This document shows positions 7,628 to 17,134 of a stretch of 64,000 nucleotides of DNA, one piece after another. Position 1 is the first letter of the stretch; the number at the start of each line of letters is the position of its first letter. Source of the stretch: Flavobacteriia bacterium (GTDB lineage: Bacteria > Bacteroidota > Bacteroidia > Flavobacteriales > Schleiferiaceae); contig JABXHW010000021.1 of the NCBI GenBank assembly GCA_013373425.1, positions 124,001-188,000 on the forward strand, written 5' to 3'. The notes beneath the pieces were generated by a model that was not told where the DNA came from, did no database searches, and saw only the letters and a list, made by a program, of their open reading frames with translations. The position numbers and the translations under genes are program-made.

Positions 7628-10600
7628 ATGAAGACCATGGTTCGAATCTATATTCGAGAGTCTCTTTTATTTCTATTTGTTATCCTATGCTCACATGTCA
7701 GTATGGGACAGCATTACTTTGTCCCAAATGAAGGACAATGGGGGGATGACTATGCCTTTAAAACCCAATTCGGGAATACGACTTTCACTATAGGGTCTGA
7801 CCATTTTGGCTTCATTCAGACACAATATGAAGATGAACCGGAAGGCGGACATAGCCACGGGCATTTCGCGGGTGGACACTTTTACAAGATGAACTTCATT
7901 GGCGCTCAGGTGCCGAGCTTTGAAAGTGTTGGTGAAGCGCCTTATTACGAGAACTATTTTATAGGGGATAAGAAGTTCTGGCGCGATGGAATTCAGCCTG
8001 TCGAGGAAGTGTACATGCGACAGCTCTATCCGGATGTGGATGTTCGCGTTTACACGCAGTACGGTCAATTGAAATACGACCTTCTCGCCCCTTCAGCGGA
8101 TGACATTCAGCAAGTTGCGATTTACTATGACGGAGTTGAATCGATTCAAGTGAAAGATGGGCGACTGCACGTGACCACTAGCATTGGCGAAAATGTTGAA
8201 ATACGGCCTTACGTCTATCACCCCGATTCTAAGCGCGCCATTGAAGCGTCATATGTGCTTTCAGGAGACACATTGAGATTCCAAATCGATGAGGAATACC
8301 ATGGGCCGGTCGTTGTAGATCCAACTTTCATTTTCTCGACCTACACTGGATCTTCAAAAGACAACTGGGGCTACAGTGCCACCTTTGATCCTTCCGATAG
8401 TTCGGTTTACGTAGCTGGAATTGTTCGTCAAGCTGCGGGGAATTACCCCACCACACCGGGTGCTTTCGATTCTACCTATAATGGCGGTCCGGATGTTTCG
8501 ATTTCCAAGTTTTCGAGTGATGGAACAACCTTGCTTTATTCTACCTACTTAGGAGCAGCTCAACCAGATCAGCCTACGAGTATAATTGCAGATGCTCAAG
8601 GTCGACTTGTAATTATTGGCTCTACGGGGTCTGCAAGTTTCCCTGTTGATTCCATGGGTTACGACACTTCATTCGGTGGTGGGAATTCGGTGACATCTGG
8701 GTCTTTCACTTTTAGTACGGGATGTGACTTGTTTGTCACTGTGATGAACCCGGATGGAAGGAGTTTGTATGGTAGCACTTTCATGGGTGGGGCGGCTACA
8801 GATGGCATTAATCAAGGATTGATCAACAACTACGGAGATAAGGTTCGTGGGGAGGTTATCTTATCGCCTTGGAATACTATTCTCATAGCCACATCGAGCT
8901 CAAGCTTGGACATTCCTCTAGTGAATAGCACAAGTACTGGGAATGCCGGAAAGCAAGACGCCTGGGTCATGGAGCTCTCACTGGATTGCCGACAGTTGCT
9001 GTGGAGTACAACTTTCGGAGGAAGTGAACTGGAAAGTGGCTTCTCCATTCGGGTAAATGAAACCACGGGAGATATTGTGGTTGCAGGCTCCACGGAAAGT
9101 GCACTCTTGCCTCAATCTGCGAATGGAGCCTTTACAAATTCGCATGGTCAGAGAGATGGATATATCACCATTTTTGATAGCGTGACAAGAGCGCCTTTGG
9201 CCACCACATTTACGGGGACTGCATCCGATGATATGAACTTCCTCATCGATCTGGATGAGCAAGATAATGTCTATGTACTAGGACAAACTGAAGAAGGAAG
9301 TTATCCGACATCGCCCAACGCAATTTCTGAGATAAACCCTTCCGTGTTCGTGCATCAGTTCTCGCCCGACTTAAGCGTGAGCATGCGGAGTTTGGCTTTC
9401 GGTAACAAGCAGTTTGGATCTATGGCCATTTCGCCAACAGCATTCTTGGTGGACAAATGTGGAGATGTGTATATCTCAGGCTGGGGTGGAGTAGTTGGCA
9501 ACAGTACGAGCAATACTCGAAACATGCACATTACAAAAGATGCCTTCCAGAGCACGACTGATGGAAGTGACCTGTATTTTGCAGTGATTGATGCAAGTTT
9601 CAGGAAGTTCAATTACGCTACCTACTTTGGTGCGAATGGGGTGGAAGAGCACGTAGATGGAGGTACTTCTAGATTTGATAATAACGGGGTGATGTATCAG
9701 GCGATTTGCGCTGGATGTGGAGGCTTCGATACGTATCCTACTTTCCCGAATAACGTTTACAGCAGGAACAATGGAAGTGGAAACTGCAACTTGGCGGTAA
9801 CTGTTATCGCATTTGAACAGCAAGATGCCACCGTAAATATCAGCGCGCCCGACACGGTGTGCTCTCCTTTCAATCTTGTGATTTACGACACAATTACAGG
9901 AGCAGACGTTGTTATCTGGGACATGGGCAATGGTGATATTGATACCAGTTTGACCGTCCCTCAGCGACAATACAACACCCCTGGGACATACAACATCCAA
10001 GTGATTGCATTGGACACGAATTGTAATACTTCCGATACGGCAGAGATTACTTTTACAGTTGTCAATGCGACTGTAGATGCCAATGTGGGTGTGTCCTACG
10101 ATCCTTGTGATCCATCTCGTACCGTCAATTTCATTACCCCGAATAACAATGGCTCGGCGTACTACTGGGACTTTGGAGACGGGACAAAGGATACCACTTT
10201 CGGCAACACCTCCCACACCTATATCACCATAGGTCAATATACCGTAACCGTTATCGCACAAGCATCGAACTGCTTCGGTTCTGCTATCGATACCATGACG
10301 ACCACTATTGGTTTTTATAATGCTCCAAGTGATCCGAGGATATCGTTCCTATACGATGGATGTAACAATCAGGGTGAAGCTAGATTTTCGACACAAACAC
10401 CGAATTGGCACATCTTCGAATGGGAGTTTGATGACGGAAGACGCTATAATGGAAATTCCATTGTGGTTGATGTTGAGCCAGGCTTTATTACCGTGACGCT
10501 GACGGTTACAGATACATTCTGTAACAGGACTGTGACCGTTTCAGAGACCTTTGAGGCTCGACCATTGAGCTATGCTTTTGGAGGTCTTGTCCCGAACGCC

Positions 10601-10870
10601 TTTAGTCCGGATGGCGATGGGCAAAACGACTTTTTCCAACTTCAAGAGGGCTTTACAGCTCCAACCAATATCGGGTTCAATATTAAGGTGTACGACCGCT
10701 GGGGTCAGTTGTTATTTGAAAGTGGCACAGCCGATTTTAAGTGGGATGGAACTGTAGATGGTAAACCATTGACAGAAGGTGTGTACTTTTGGATCGTCGA
10801 AGCCTCGTCAGATTGTGGCGCAGGTGCCGAGGAAAATGGTGTAGTACACATAATGAAGACTCCAGAATGA
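7628..10870 (+). CDS. Secreted T9SS type B protein with SBBP propeller and PKD domains
   Basis: 1,080 residues from the ATG at 7628; an in-frame TTG at 7616 is less likely. Order of parts: signal peptide ending near SMGQ; a DUF7948-like N-terminal domain (HYFVPNEGQW... to about residue 230); SBBP-type beta-propeller repeats (for example STYLGAAQPDQPTSI) to about residue 700; PKD-like domains with WDFGDGTKDT and WEFDDGRRY cores between about 740 and 990; and a C-terminal gliding-motility-associated domain (VPNAFSPDGDGQND ... VYDRWGQLLFES). It should be exported by T9SS and stay at or leave the cell surface. Its stop overlaps the ArsC-like start by ATGA. Confidence 0.9.
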   Translation: MKTMVRIYIRESLLFLFVILCSHVSMGQHYFVPNEGQWGDDYAFKTQFGNTTFTIGSDHFGFIQTQYEDEPEGGHSHGHFAGGHFYKMNFIGAQVPSFESVGEAPYYENYFIGDKKFWRDGIQPVEEVYMRQLYPDVDVRVYTQYGQLKYDLLAPSADDIQQVAIYYDGVESIQVKDGRLHVTTSIGENVEIRPYVYHPDSKRAIEASYVLSGDTLRFQIDEEYHGPVVVDPTFIFSTYTGSSKDNWGYSATFDPSDSSVYVAGIVRQAAGNYPTTPGAFDSTYNGGPDVSISKFSSDGTTLLYSTYLGAAQPDQPTSIIADAQGRLVIIGSTGSASFPVDSMGYDTSFGGGNSVTSGSFTFSTGCDLFVTVMNPDGRSLYGSTFMGGAATDGINQGLINNYGDKVRGEVILSPWNTILIATSSSSLDIPLVNSTSTGNAGKQDAWVMELSLDCRQLLWSTTFGGSELESGFSIRVNETTGDIVVAGSTESALLPQSANGAFTNSHGQRDGYITIFDSVTRAPLATTFTGTASDDMNFLIDLDEQDNVYVLGQTEEGSYPTSPNAISEINPSVFVHQFSPDLSVSMRSLAFGNKQFGSMAISPTAFLVDKCGDVYISGWGGVVGNSTSNTRNMHITKDAFQSTTDGSDLYFAVIDASFRKFNYATYFGANGVEEHVDGGTSRFDNNGVMYQAICAGCGGFDTYPTFPNNVYSRNNGSGNCNLAVTVIAFEQQDATVNISAPDTVCSPFNLVIYDTITGADVVIWDMGNGDIDTSLTVPQRQYNTPGTYNIQVIALDTNCNTSDTAEITFTVVNATVDANVGVSYDPCDPSRTVNFITPNNNGSAYYWDFGDGTKDTTFGNTSHTYITIGQYTVTVIAQASNCFGSAIDTMTTTIGFYNAPSDPRISFLYDGCNNQGEARFSTQTPNWHIFEWEFDDGRRYNGNSIVVDVEPGFITVTLTVTDTFCNRTVTVSETFEARPLSYAFGGLVPNAFSPDGDGQNDFFQLQEGFTAPTNIGFNIKVYDRWGQLLFESGTADFKWDGTVDGKPLTEGVYFWIVEASSDCGAGAEENGVVHIMKTPE

Positions 10871-11208
10871 TTCGAGTATATCACAACCCACGTTGCACAA
10901 AATCAAGAGAAGCCGTTCAATACCTAGAGGATAAAGGCGAGAAGGCGGAAATAATCGAGTATATGAAGGACCCTCTAACTCCCAATGAGCTAGAGATTAT
11001 CCTTGATGCCCTGGATATGGTTCCAATGGAATTGATTCGAACGAATGAGGCAGAGTGGAAGTCGGAATTCAAGGAGAAAGAGCTCGATGACTATGAGTTA
11101 ATCCTCGCCATGATTGAATTCCCGAAGCTCATGCAGCGCCCAATCGTCATGAAAGGAGATAAGGCGGTGATTGCCCGTCCTGCTACGGAAATAGACAAAC
11201 TTCTCTAG
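10867..11208 (+). CDS. ArsC-family reductase (glutaredoxin-type)
   Basis: 113-residue thioredoxin-fold protein of the ArsC/Spx/YffB group. Cys12 in NPRCTKSREA is the catalytic thiol, and the C-terminal QRPIVMKGDKAVIARP segment is characteristic. The start overlaps the preceding stop as ATGA, so translation is probably coupled to the large T9SS gene. No ars regulator or arsenite pump is nearby, so arsenate reduction is a family-level guess; a general thiol oxidoreductase role is equally possible. Confidence 0.85.
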   Translation: MIRVYHNPRCTKSREAVQYLEDKGEKAEIIEYMKDPLTPNELEIILDALDMVPMELIRTNEAEWKSEFKEKELDDYELILAMIEFPKLMQRPIVMKGDKAVIARPATEIDKLL

Positions 11209-11223
11209 AAGATTTGTATATAG

Positions 11224-11259
11224 AAAAGCCCCCAAGTTCAATCGAGCTTGGGGGCTTTT
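11224..11259. terminator. Bidirectional terminator between arsC-like and fumC
   Basis: AAAAGCCCCCAAG and CTTGGGGGCTTTT form a perfect 13-pair stem with A-tract on one side and T-tract on the other, so it can stop transcription from both convergent genes. Confidence 0.9.
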
Positions 11260-11280
11260 ACTTTAGGGCGAATCTGTAGC

Positions 11281-12678
11281 TTACTTCATGCTACCTACCA
11301 TGTTTTCTGGGCGAACCCACTCGTCGAATTGCTCACTGGTGAGTAGTCCGAGTTCAACGGCTGCCTCGCGAAGTGTCTTGCCTTCCTTGTGTGCTGTCTT
11401 GGCAATCTTCGCTGCATTTTCATAGCCAATGTGCGTGTTCAACGCAGTAACCAGCATCAAGCTGTTCTCCAAGTGTTGTTGGATGATCGGCTCGTTCGGA
11501 AGAATTCCTGCCGCACATTTGTCTGTGAATGACACACAAGCGTCGCCGATGAGTCTTGCACTCATCAATACATTGTAGGCCATCATCGGCTTGAATACGT
11601 TCAATTCAAAGTGACCAGTAGAGCCTCCAACGCTCACCGCAGTGTCGTTACCGATTACCTGAGCCGCGACCATCGTCAATGCTTCAGGTTGTGTTGGGTT
11701 CACCTTACCTGGCATAATGCTCGATCCTGGCTCGTTATCAGGAATGACGATTTCGCCGATTCCACAACGTGGACCAGAGCTCAACATGCGAATGTCGTTT
11801 CCGATTTTCATCAAGCTAACTGCAACACGCTTGAGTGCACCGCTCAATTCAACCATGGCATCATGGGCAGCCAAAGCTTCAAACTTATTAGGTGCAGTGA
11901 CAAACGGAAGGCCTGTGAGTTCGGCAATCTTACCCGCTACTTTCACGTCGTAGCCAGCAGGCGTATTCAAGCCAGTACCTACAGCAGTTCCGCCAAGTGC
12001 TAATTCCTTCACCATCTCCAATGCGTTGTTGATAGCGCGTAAGCCGTTGTTCAATTGCTGAACGTATCCAGAGAACTCCTGACCCAATGTAAGAGGTGTT
12101 GCATCCATGAAGTGGGTGCGACCTGTCTTTACAATTGAGCTGAATTCTTCAGACTTGGCTTTAAGGGCGTCGCGCAATTTCTCAATCCCAGGAATGGTGT
12201 TCTCCACTGTGAGCTTGTATGCAGCGATGTGCATAGCCGTTGGGAAGGTGTCGTTGGATGATTGTGATTTGTTCACATCATCGTTCGGGTGAAGTGCTTT
12301 GTCGTTGTCGGATAGCTTGCCGCCATTGATAACGTGACCTCTATTCGCTACTACCTCATTTACGTTCATATTGCTCTGCGTACCTGAGCCAGTCTGCCAG
12401 ATCACCAACGGGAAGTGCCCGTCGAGTTTTCCTTCGAGGATTTCATCACACGCCTTCCCTATCAAGTCGGCTTTTTCAGAAGCGAGAACTCCAAGCTCAT
12501 TGTTGGTTAAGGCTGCGGCCTTCTTCAAGTAGGCAAATGCGTGTACAATTTCACGAGGCATAGAGGCCTCTGGACCAATTTTGAAGTTGTTGCGGCTACG
12601 CTCAGTCTGGGCTCCCCAGTATGCGTCTGCCGGTACATTTACTTCACCCATGGTGTCGTGCTCAATGCGATATTCCAT
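11281..12678 (-). CDS. fumC: Fumarate hydratase, class II
   Basis: Iron-independent fumarase that hydrates fumarate to malate in the TCA cycle, 465 residues, typical length. The superfamily signature [13 protein letters not shown] is present, as are the [14 protein letters not shown] and [10 protein letters not shown] active-site blocks. I start at the ATG at 12678 ([13 protein letters not shown]); the TTG two codons upstream is less likely. The small membrane-protein gene ends 11 nt upstream on the same strand, so both may be one transcript. Confidence 0.96.
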   Translation of the reverse strand: MEYRIEHDTMGEVNVPADAYWGAQTERSRNNFKIGPEASMPREIVHAFAYLKKAAALTNNELGVLASEKADLIGKACDEILEGKLDGHFPLVIWQTGSGTQSNMNVNEVVANRGHVINGGKLSDNDKALHPNDDVNKSQSSNDTFPTAMHIAAYKLTVENTIPGIEKLRDALKAKSEEFSSIVKTGRTHFMDATPLTLGQEFSGYVQQLNNGLRAINNALEMVKELALGGTAVGTGLNTPAGYDVKVAGKIAELTGLPFVTAPNKFEALAAHDAMVELSGALKRVAVSLMKIGNDIRMLSSGPRCGIGEIVIPDNEPGSSIMPGKVNPTQPEALTMVAAQVIGNDTAVSVGGSTGHFELNVFKPMMAYNVLMSARLIGDACVSFTDKCAAGILPNEPIIQQHLENSLMLVTALNTHIGYENAAKIAKTAHKEGKTLREAAVELGLLTSEQFDEWVRPENMVGSMK

Positions 12679-12689
12679 TTTCAAATGGT

Positions 12690-13025
12690 TTATAGTGTTG
12701 TTTCAACGATATACATAACAAGAAAGGCTGGGATGGTGCTCATGATCAGTGCAGCAAATCCTCGAAGCACGTAGGATGAGGTGCCTACACTTTTCATTTT
12801 CACAAGGGCAATGATGTGGTAGAACAGCAGAATGAAGCCGAAGGTTAATGTCCCTGCTCCATTTACGCGGTTGTATGCCATCCATTCACTGTCGGATAAA
12901 GGGACGTCTCCAGCGAATCCAATAAGGGTATTGGGTTCAATTTTTCCGGCAAACAGCGGAAAGCCAAGCGCAATGAGCGCTAAGCCGGAGATAATGAATG
13001 TGATAGAAAAGATTTTCTTCACCAT
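12690..13025 (-). CDS. Small SdpI-like membrane protein
   Basis: 111 residues from the ATG at 13025, with three hydrophobic helices: about residues 4-24, 57-76 and 87-108. The segment EPNTLIGF...[17 protein letters not shown] resembles the SdpI/YhfL motif in which a P-N-x-x-x-G-x loop precedes a W-x-x-x-N-R-x-x-G helix. SdpI proteins give immunity to a toxic peptide in Bacillus; no such role is implied here. A TATTTTTG box on this strand lies 19 nt before the start. Confidence 0.55.
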   Translation of the reverse strand: MVKKIFSITFIISGLALIALGFPLFAGKIEPNTLIGFAGDVPLSDSEWMAYNRVNGAGTLTFGFILLFYHIIALVKMKSVGTSSYVLRGFAALIMSTIPAFLVMYIVETTL

Positions 13026-13043
13026 GGTGAGCCAATTCTGGCA

Positions 13044-13051
13044 CAAAAATA
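13044..13051 (-). promoter_or_regulatory. -7 box for the SdpI-like gene and fumC
   Basis: On the minus strand this reads TATTTTTG, an exact TAnnTTTG match 18 nt before the start codon. Confidence 0.45.
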
Positions 13052-13167
13052 CAATGAGAAAGGCGGCTTTAAAGCCCTGAGTTTAGTTTTCTGTGGAGAT
13101 TCTTCAGAATATTGGTTTTTGTAAAGCCAATAATATTTAATTTAGCCGCAGCTAATCAGACAGAGAC

Positions 13168-13338
13168 ATGAAGTTCATAGGATTCCTCATTTTCTTGACC
13201 ATCGCATTGATGGGATTTTCAATGCTCATTTTCTTGGCCCTTTTCGTAGGCTATTGGATTACACTGACTACAGTGGAGCGTTTCAACCCAGAATTGGCAA
13301 ACCGCATGGTAGGCCACAAAGAGTCGAGCGAGGAATAA
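13168..13338 (+). CDS. Small single-span membrane protein
   Basis: 56 residues: MKFIGFLIFLTIALMGFSML opens a long hydrophobic helix to about residue 32, followed by a short polar tail VERFNPELANRMVGHKESSEE. I do not recognise it. It stands alone, divergent from the SdpI-like gene and followed by a strong terminator. A weak promoter-like TAATTTAG lies 22 nt upstream. The isolated placement between promoter-like sequence and terminator supports a real gene. Confidence 0.55.
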   Translation: MKFIGFLIFLTIALMGFSMLIFLALFVGYWITLTTVERFNPELANRMVGHKESSEE

Positions 13339-13360
13339 CACCTTCGATATAGAATATTGA

Positions 13361-13394
13361 AAGCCCCCTTCGAGTAATCGGAGGGGGCTTTTTA
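13361..13394. terminator. Intrinsic terminator downstream of the small membrane gene
   Basis: AAGCCCCCTTCG pairs with CGGAGGGGGCTT (one G-U) and is followed by TTTT; the A-rich left flank allows use from the other strand as well, where another gene converges. Confidence 0.85.
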
Positions 13395-13399
13395 TTGCA

Positions 13400-13843
13400 T
13401 TAGCTGAAGTCCTTGATTAGCGCGAAAAGATGCTCGACGTTGAGGATGGTCAAGTATCCAAAGGCTGATTTGGTGTGTATTCCTTTGAATAGACTTACAA
13501 GATAGAGTCCGAGCGAGGCTGTAAATAGCGCCGGCTCTATGGCATGTGGTAAATGGATAAACATCGCAAAGAACCAGTAGCTTGAGACCGCTCCCGCTGT
13601 AATTATCGTGACCTTTTCCATTTTGGAAAGAGCATTGTTTCTAGTTGCAAGGAACACCACAAGTAGCGAAGTCAAGCCATGAAGAAAGAATCCCAAGGTA
13701 CTCGCCCATGAAATCCCAAGCCATAAAACGAGAATGCTGAGTGAAAAGCTCGATGTTAGTAGGGTTGCCTCCTTGTCGCGCTTCTTTATCGTTAAGCCCA
13801 ACATAGCAACGGTTACAACCGTCAGAATAACTTGCAGTGTCAA
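13400..13843 (-). CDS. Multi-span membrane protein, unknown
   Basis: 147 residues with four to five hydrophobic helices and a short basic loop near KKRDKE. No family recognised. The frame begins at a TTG (13843), 11 nt after the DUF389 stop; the first ATG would cut into the first helix, so the TTG is preferred. The position suggests it is the last gene of a manC-DUF389 operon, and its 3' end meets a shared terminator. Confidence 0.6.
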   Translation of the reverse strand: MTLQVILTVVTVAMLGLTIKKRDKEATLLTSSFSLSILVLWLGISWASTLGFFLHGLTSLLVVFLATRNNALSKMEKVTIITAGAVSSYWFFAMFIHLPHAIEPALFTASLGLYLVSLFKGIHTKSAFGYLTILNVEHLFALIKDFS

Positions 13844-13854
13844 GATTTGTCTAC

Positions 13855-15309
13855 TTATAATTCTGTGATAAACACCGTATCGGATTCAAGTCGAATCTTA
13901 ATCCAAGAGGCGAGTCGGGTTTTAATCGCCTGACTTGTGTTCTCGGTCATTTCGAGGTTTTCATCAAACTTGATGACCAAGGTGCAGATGGTATCCTGAC
14001 GAGCACTTGAAAGTTGAAGCTGACCTGCGTATACCTCTGAAATCTCAGGATTATTAATCTTGATTTCATCGATGAGTCCGGCTGGAAGTCCAGCTTCACG
14101 CGCATTTTCTAACAAGGATCGCAAGCGTTCAATCTCTCGATCTTTCCCTTCCATGGTCTTTTGTGTCTCCACCATGGACGTAACGATACGTTGCATTTCC
14201 TCGCCGTTCGCGTAATCGTCTCTATCTGCATATTGGGTGATGTTGAGAACGACATGGTCGAGATCGTGCTGCTCCAATTTGCGCTCCCAACTCTGAATGA
14301 GCTCTGGAGTAGCTTGTTCTCCGATGAATGAGAGGGTAACCACAGTTTCGTCTCCCAAACGTTCTATGCTAGGAGGCATCATTACTGCACCGTCGACATG
14401 AATTTCTTCTGCAATGAAAGTGTTGATGCTTTGCTCTTCAACGGCCTTAGAAACAACAGAGTAGAATACATAGCCACTTGGAAGAATGAAGATGACAAGA
14501 ATCGCAGAAATCAGACGGCGACGCTTTCTTTCCTTAGCCGGGTCGGCAAGCTTCCGAAGTGGGAATTGAAGATAGCGAACCACCAAAGTGGTAGTCAGAC
14601 TGATGAAAATACTATTGATGAGGAACAAATAAATAGCTCCGAGGAAGTAGAGCATATTTCCTGTGGCAATTCCATATCCCGCCGTACAGAGCGGTGGCAT
14701 AAGAGCGGTAGCAATCGCCACACCAGGAACCACATTGCTCTTGGCCTTTCTCGAACCCGCTAGAATTCCTGCGGCGCCACCAAAGACGGCGATGAGTACA
14801 TCCAATAAGGTAGGCTGAGTGCGGGCAAGTAGGTTGTCTGCGGTACCAAAGTCAGGTGCAATAAGAAAGTACGCAATGGAGGCAGCGAGTGCCATTCCCA
14901 CTGCAACTCCCCAGTTTCTCAAGGAGCGCTTAAGTAGTTCAATATCATTGATGCCGATAGATAAACCCACGCCCATAATAGGACCCATGAGCGGGGAAAT
15001 TAACATGGCGCCGATAATTACGGGGTCTGAATCGACGTTCAGTCCAATCGAACAGATGAAGATGGAGAAGATGAGAATCCAAAGGTTGAATCCTTTGAAC
15101 TCGACGTCGTTTTCAATTCCTTCTATCGTGGCTTTTGGATCGGCATTGTCGATAATGCTCAACCGCTTACCAACAAATCGGCGGGCAGCAGAAAAGAATT
15201 TGCGCAAGTAGAGTTCGCCTTCTTTTCGAGCTTTTTCCTCCTCTTGTGTGTGCTTATCGCTTGCTTCAGATGATTGAGTAGGAGGGGTGTTCTTAGGTTC
15301 TTCGTTCAT
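13855..15309 (-). CDS. DUF389 domain membrane protein
   Basis: 484 residues. A charged N-terminal tail (about 1-75) precedes six or so membrane helices that carry the DUF389/TIGR00341 motifs, for example DSDPVIIGAMLISPLMGPIMG and SRKAKSNVVPGVAIATALMPP. A soluble C-terminal domain (about 300-484) follows, with a coiled-coil-like MVETQKTMEGKDREIERLRS segment. Function unknown. It lies 12 nt downstream of the mannose-1-phosphate guanylyltransferase gene. Confidence 0.85.
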   Translation of the reverse strand: MNEEPKNTPPTQSSEASDKHTQEEEKARKEGELYLRKFFSAARRFVGKRLSIIDNADPKATIEGIENDVEFKGFNLWILIFSIFICSIGLNVDSDPVIIGAMLISPLMGPIMGVGLSIGINDIELLKRSLRNWGVAVGMALAASIAYFLIAPDFGTADNLLARTQPTLLDVLIAVFGGAAGILAGSRKAKSNVVPGVAIATALMPPLCTAGYGIATGNMLYFLGAIYLFLINSIFISLTTTLVVRYLQFPLRKLADPAKERKRRRLISAILVIFILPSGYVFYSVVSKAVEEQSINTFIAEEIHVDGAVMMPPSIERLGDETVVTLSFIGEQATPELIQSWERKLEQHDLDHVVLNITQYADRDDYANGEEMQRIVTSMVETQKTMEGKDREIERLRSLLENAREAGLPAGLIDEIKINNPEISEVYAGQLQLSSARQDTICTLVIKFDENLEMTENTSQAIKTRLASWIKIRLESDTVFITEL

Positions 15310-15321
15310 GTTTTATTCGGG

Positions 15322-16407
15322 TCAGCTATAAGTATCCCCGAAATCCACTCGCACGTCGTTTACAATTTGCTTGATGCCTTGTTCTTCTGATCTAGGACAA
15401 ATCAACAACCTGTTGCCGTCCTGAATCACGATGTAATCTTCCAGCCCGCTCACTACAGCGAGGTTCCCTTCATCAACGCGTACGATGTTGTTTCGGCTAT
15501 TGTAAAATAACACCTTTTTGGAATTGGTGCTGTTACCATTATCATCCAATTTCGACTCTTCGTGTACAGATCCCCAAGATCCTAAATCGCTCCATCCAAA
15601 GCTACTTGGAATGACATATACATTCTTGGCTTTCTCCATGATGCCATAGTCGATGCTCTCATTCTCACAGCTTGGGTAAATGTGCTCGATAAACTCTCGT
15701 TCTCCTTCCGTATTTATCACATCCCACCCTTGTTCAAAGGCCTGGTAGATATCCGGTAGGTATTTGTCGAATGCATTCATAATGGTGTTCGCATTCCAGA
15801 TGAAAATGCCCGAATTCCACAAGAAATCGCCACTGTCGAGAAACTGCTCAGCAATCTCCAAACTCGGCTTCTCTGTGAAAGTCTTCACCTTCTTAATCTC
15901 TGCATTCAGCTCTCTCTCTGAAGCTTTGTACTGGATGTAACCGTAGCCCGTTTCCGGTCGGTGCGGATTAATACCCAGAGTGAGAAGGATGTTGTTATCG
16001 GTTACCGCTTCAAAGCCCAAATTGACAATACGTTGGAACTCGGCTTCGTCAGTAATTAGATGGTCAGCAGGTGAAACGAGGATATTCGCCAACGGGTTCA
16101 GCTTTTTAATCTTGAAAGATGCATAAGCGATACAAGGCGCTGTATTTCTTCGGGCCGGTTCGAGGATGATGTTCTCCTTCGGTAAGCTTGGAAGTTGTTC
16201 CGCTGTTAGGTCTTCGTATTGCTCATTGGTGATAATGTAGATGTGATCTTCTGGGCAAATTTTACTCAAACGGCGGAAGGTCTGCTGAAGTAAGGTCTCG
16301 CCAGTACCGACAACGTCGAGAAACTGCTTTGGGCGCTTAGAAGTGCTAGACGGCCAAAAGCGACTACCAACGCCACCTGCCATTATCACGCAATACGAAT
16401 TCTTCAT
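15322..16407 (-). CDS. manC: Mannose-1-phosphate guanylyltransferase
   Basis: Makes GDP-mannose from mannose-1-phosphate and GTP for surface polysaccharide and glycan synthesis. The 361-residue length is the short form without the fused isomerase domain. The nucleotide-binding GGVGSRFWP with the catalytic SKRPKQFL lies at residues 11-30; NTAPCIAYA and FWNSGIFIW are further family motifs. It heads an operon with the DUF389 and 147-residue membrane genes, under a TATATTTG box. It is divergent from adk. Confidence 0.92.
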   Translation of the reverse strand: MKNSYCVIMAGGVGSRFWPSSTSKRPKQFLDVVGTGETLLQQTFRRLSKICPEDHIYIITNEQYEDLTAEQLPSLPKENIILEPARRNTAPCIAYASFKIKKLNPLANILVSPADHLITDEAEFQRIVNLGFEAVTDNNILLTLGINPHRPETGYGYIQYKASERELNAEIKKVKTFTEKPSLEIAEQFLDSGDFLWNSGIFIWNANTIMNAFDKYLPDIYQAFEQGWDVINTEGEREFIEHIYPSCENESIDYGIMEKAKNVYVIPSSFGWSDLGSWGSVHEESKLDDNGNSTNSKKVLFYNSRNNIVRVDEGNLAVVSGLEDYIVIQDGNRLLICPRSEEQGIKQIVNDVRVDFGDTYS

Positions 16408-16430
16408 GGGGTCAATTTGAAAAGCTGGAA

Positions 16431-16438
16431 CAAATATA
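16431..16438 (-). promoter_or_regulatory. -7 box for manC
   Basis: Reads TATATTTG on the minus strand, an exact consensus match 23 nt before the start codon. Confidence 0.55.
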
Positions 16439-16495
16439 ATGTTCTAGAGGAGCTTATCCTTCTAAACACGGCGTTAAGGCAACGTCAATTTTGGC

Positions 16496-16556
16496 TATCT
16501 TCGCGGCTTTAATGATGTACCTCATTCGCAGACGCTTCTGCGGATTCAAAACATAG
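16496..16556 (+). promoter_or_regulatory. adk leader: weak -7 box, hairpin and possible leader peptide
   Basis: TATCTTCG (16496-16503) has one mismatch to TAnnTTTG. A perfect 6-pair hairpin CGCAGA-CGCT-TCTGCG lies at 16527-16542. A 14-codon frame MMYLIRRRFCGFKT (16512-16556) overlaps the hairpin, contains three adjacent arginines, and stops 5 nt before the adk start. Confidence 0.3.
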
Positions 16557-16561
16557 CCACC

Positions 16562-17134
16562 ATGCTGAATTTAGTGTTGTTCGGCCCTCCCGGCGCCGGA
16601 AAAGGAACACAGTCAGAACGACTCATCAACGCCTACGAACTCGTCCATTTGTCGACTGGAGATATCTTCCGTTACAATATGAAGAACGATACCGAGCTCG
16701 GTAAATTGGCCAAGTCGTTTATCGATAAAGGACAGCTCGTGCCAGATGAAGTAACCATCAATATGCTTTCATCTGAAGTTGACAAGCATCCTGAAGCTAA
16801 GGGTTTCATCTTCGATGGTTTCCCTAGAACTAAGCCTCAAGCAAGTGCGTTAGATGCGCTCATGACTGAAAAGGGTACTTCGATCACTGCTATGATTGCA
16901 CTTGAAGTGCCTGAGGAGGAATTGAGAGTTCGTTTGAAGGAGCGTGCTATCAGCAGTGGAAGAAGTGATGATGCAGATCCGGCGATTATTCAGAATCGCA
17001 TTGATGTGTACAACGCAGAAACCGCACCAGTAAAGGATTTCTATATCGCACAGAATAAATTCCACGGTATTGATGGCGTGGGTTCAATCGACGATATCAC
17101 CAACCGACTTACGTCTGTTATCGACCAATTGTAA
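16562..17134 (+). CDS. adk: Adenylate kinase (short form)
   Basis: Interconverts AMP, ADP and ATP. The P-loop GPPGAGKGT is at residues 8-16. The 190-residue length and direct passage from [17 protein letters not shown] to the last helices show the short isoform without the zinc-type LID insert. Its TAA overlaps the ATG of obgE (TAATG), so the two are translationally coupled. The ATG at 16562 is fixed by the P-loop spacing. Confidence 0.96.
   Translation: MLNLVLFGPPGAGKGTQSERLINAYELVHLSTGDIFRYNMKNDTELGKLAKSFIDKGQLVPDEVTINMLSSEVDKHPEAKGFIFDGFPRTKPQASALDALMTEKGTSITAMIALEVPEEELRVRLKERAISSGRSDDADPAIIQNRIDVYNAETAPVKDFYIAQNKFHGIDGVGSIDDITNRLTSVIDQL

Noticed and set aside
9476-10261. 261-codon antisense frame inside the T9SS gene
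   Set aside because: It mirrors the third-position pattern of the real gene, has no recognisable domain or signal, and lacks a promoter.
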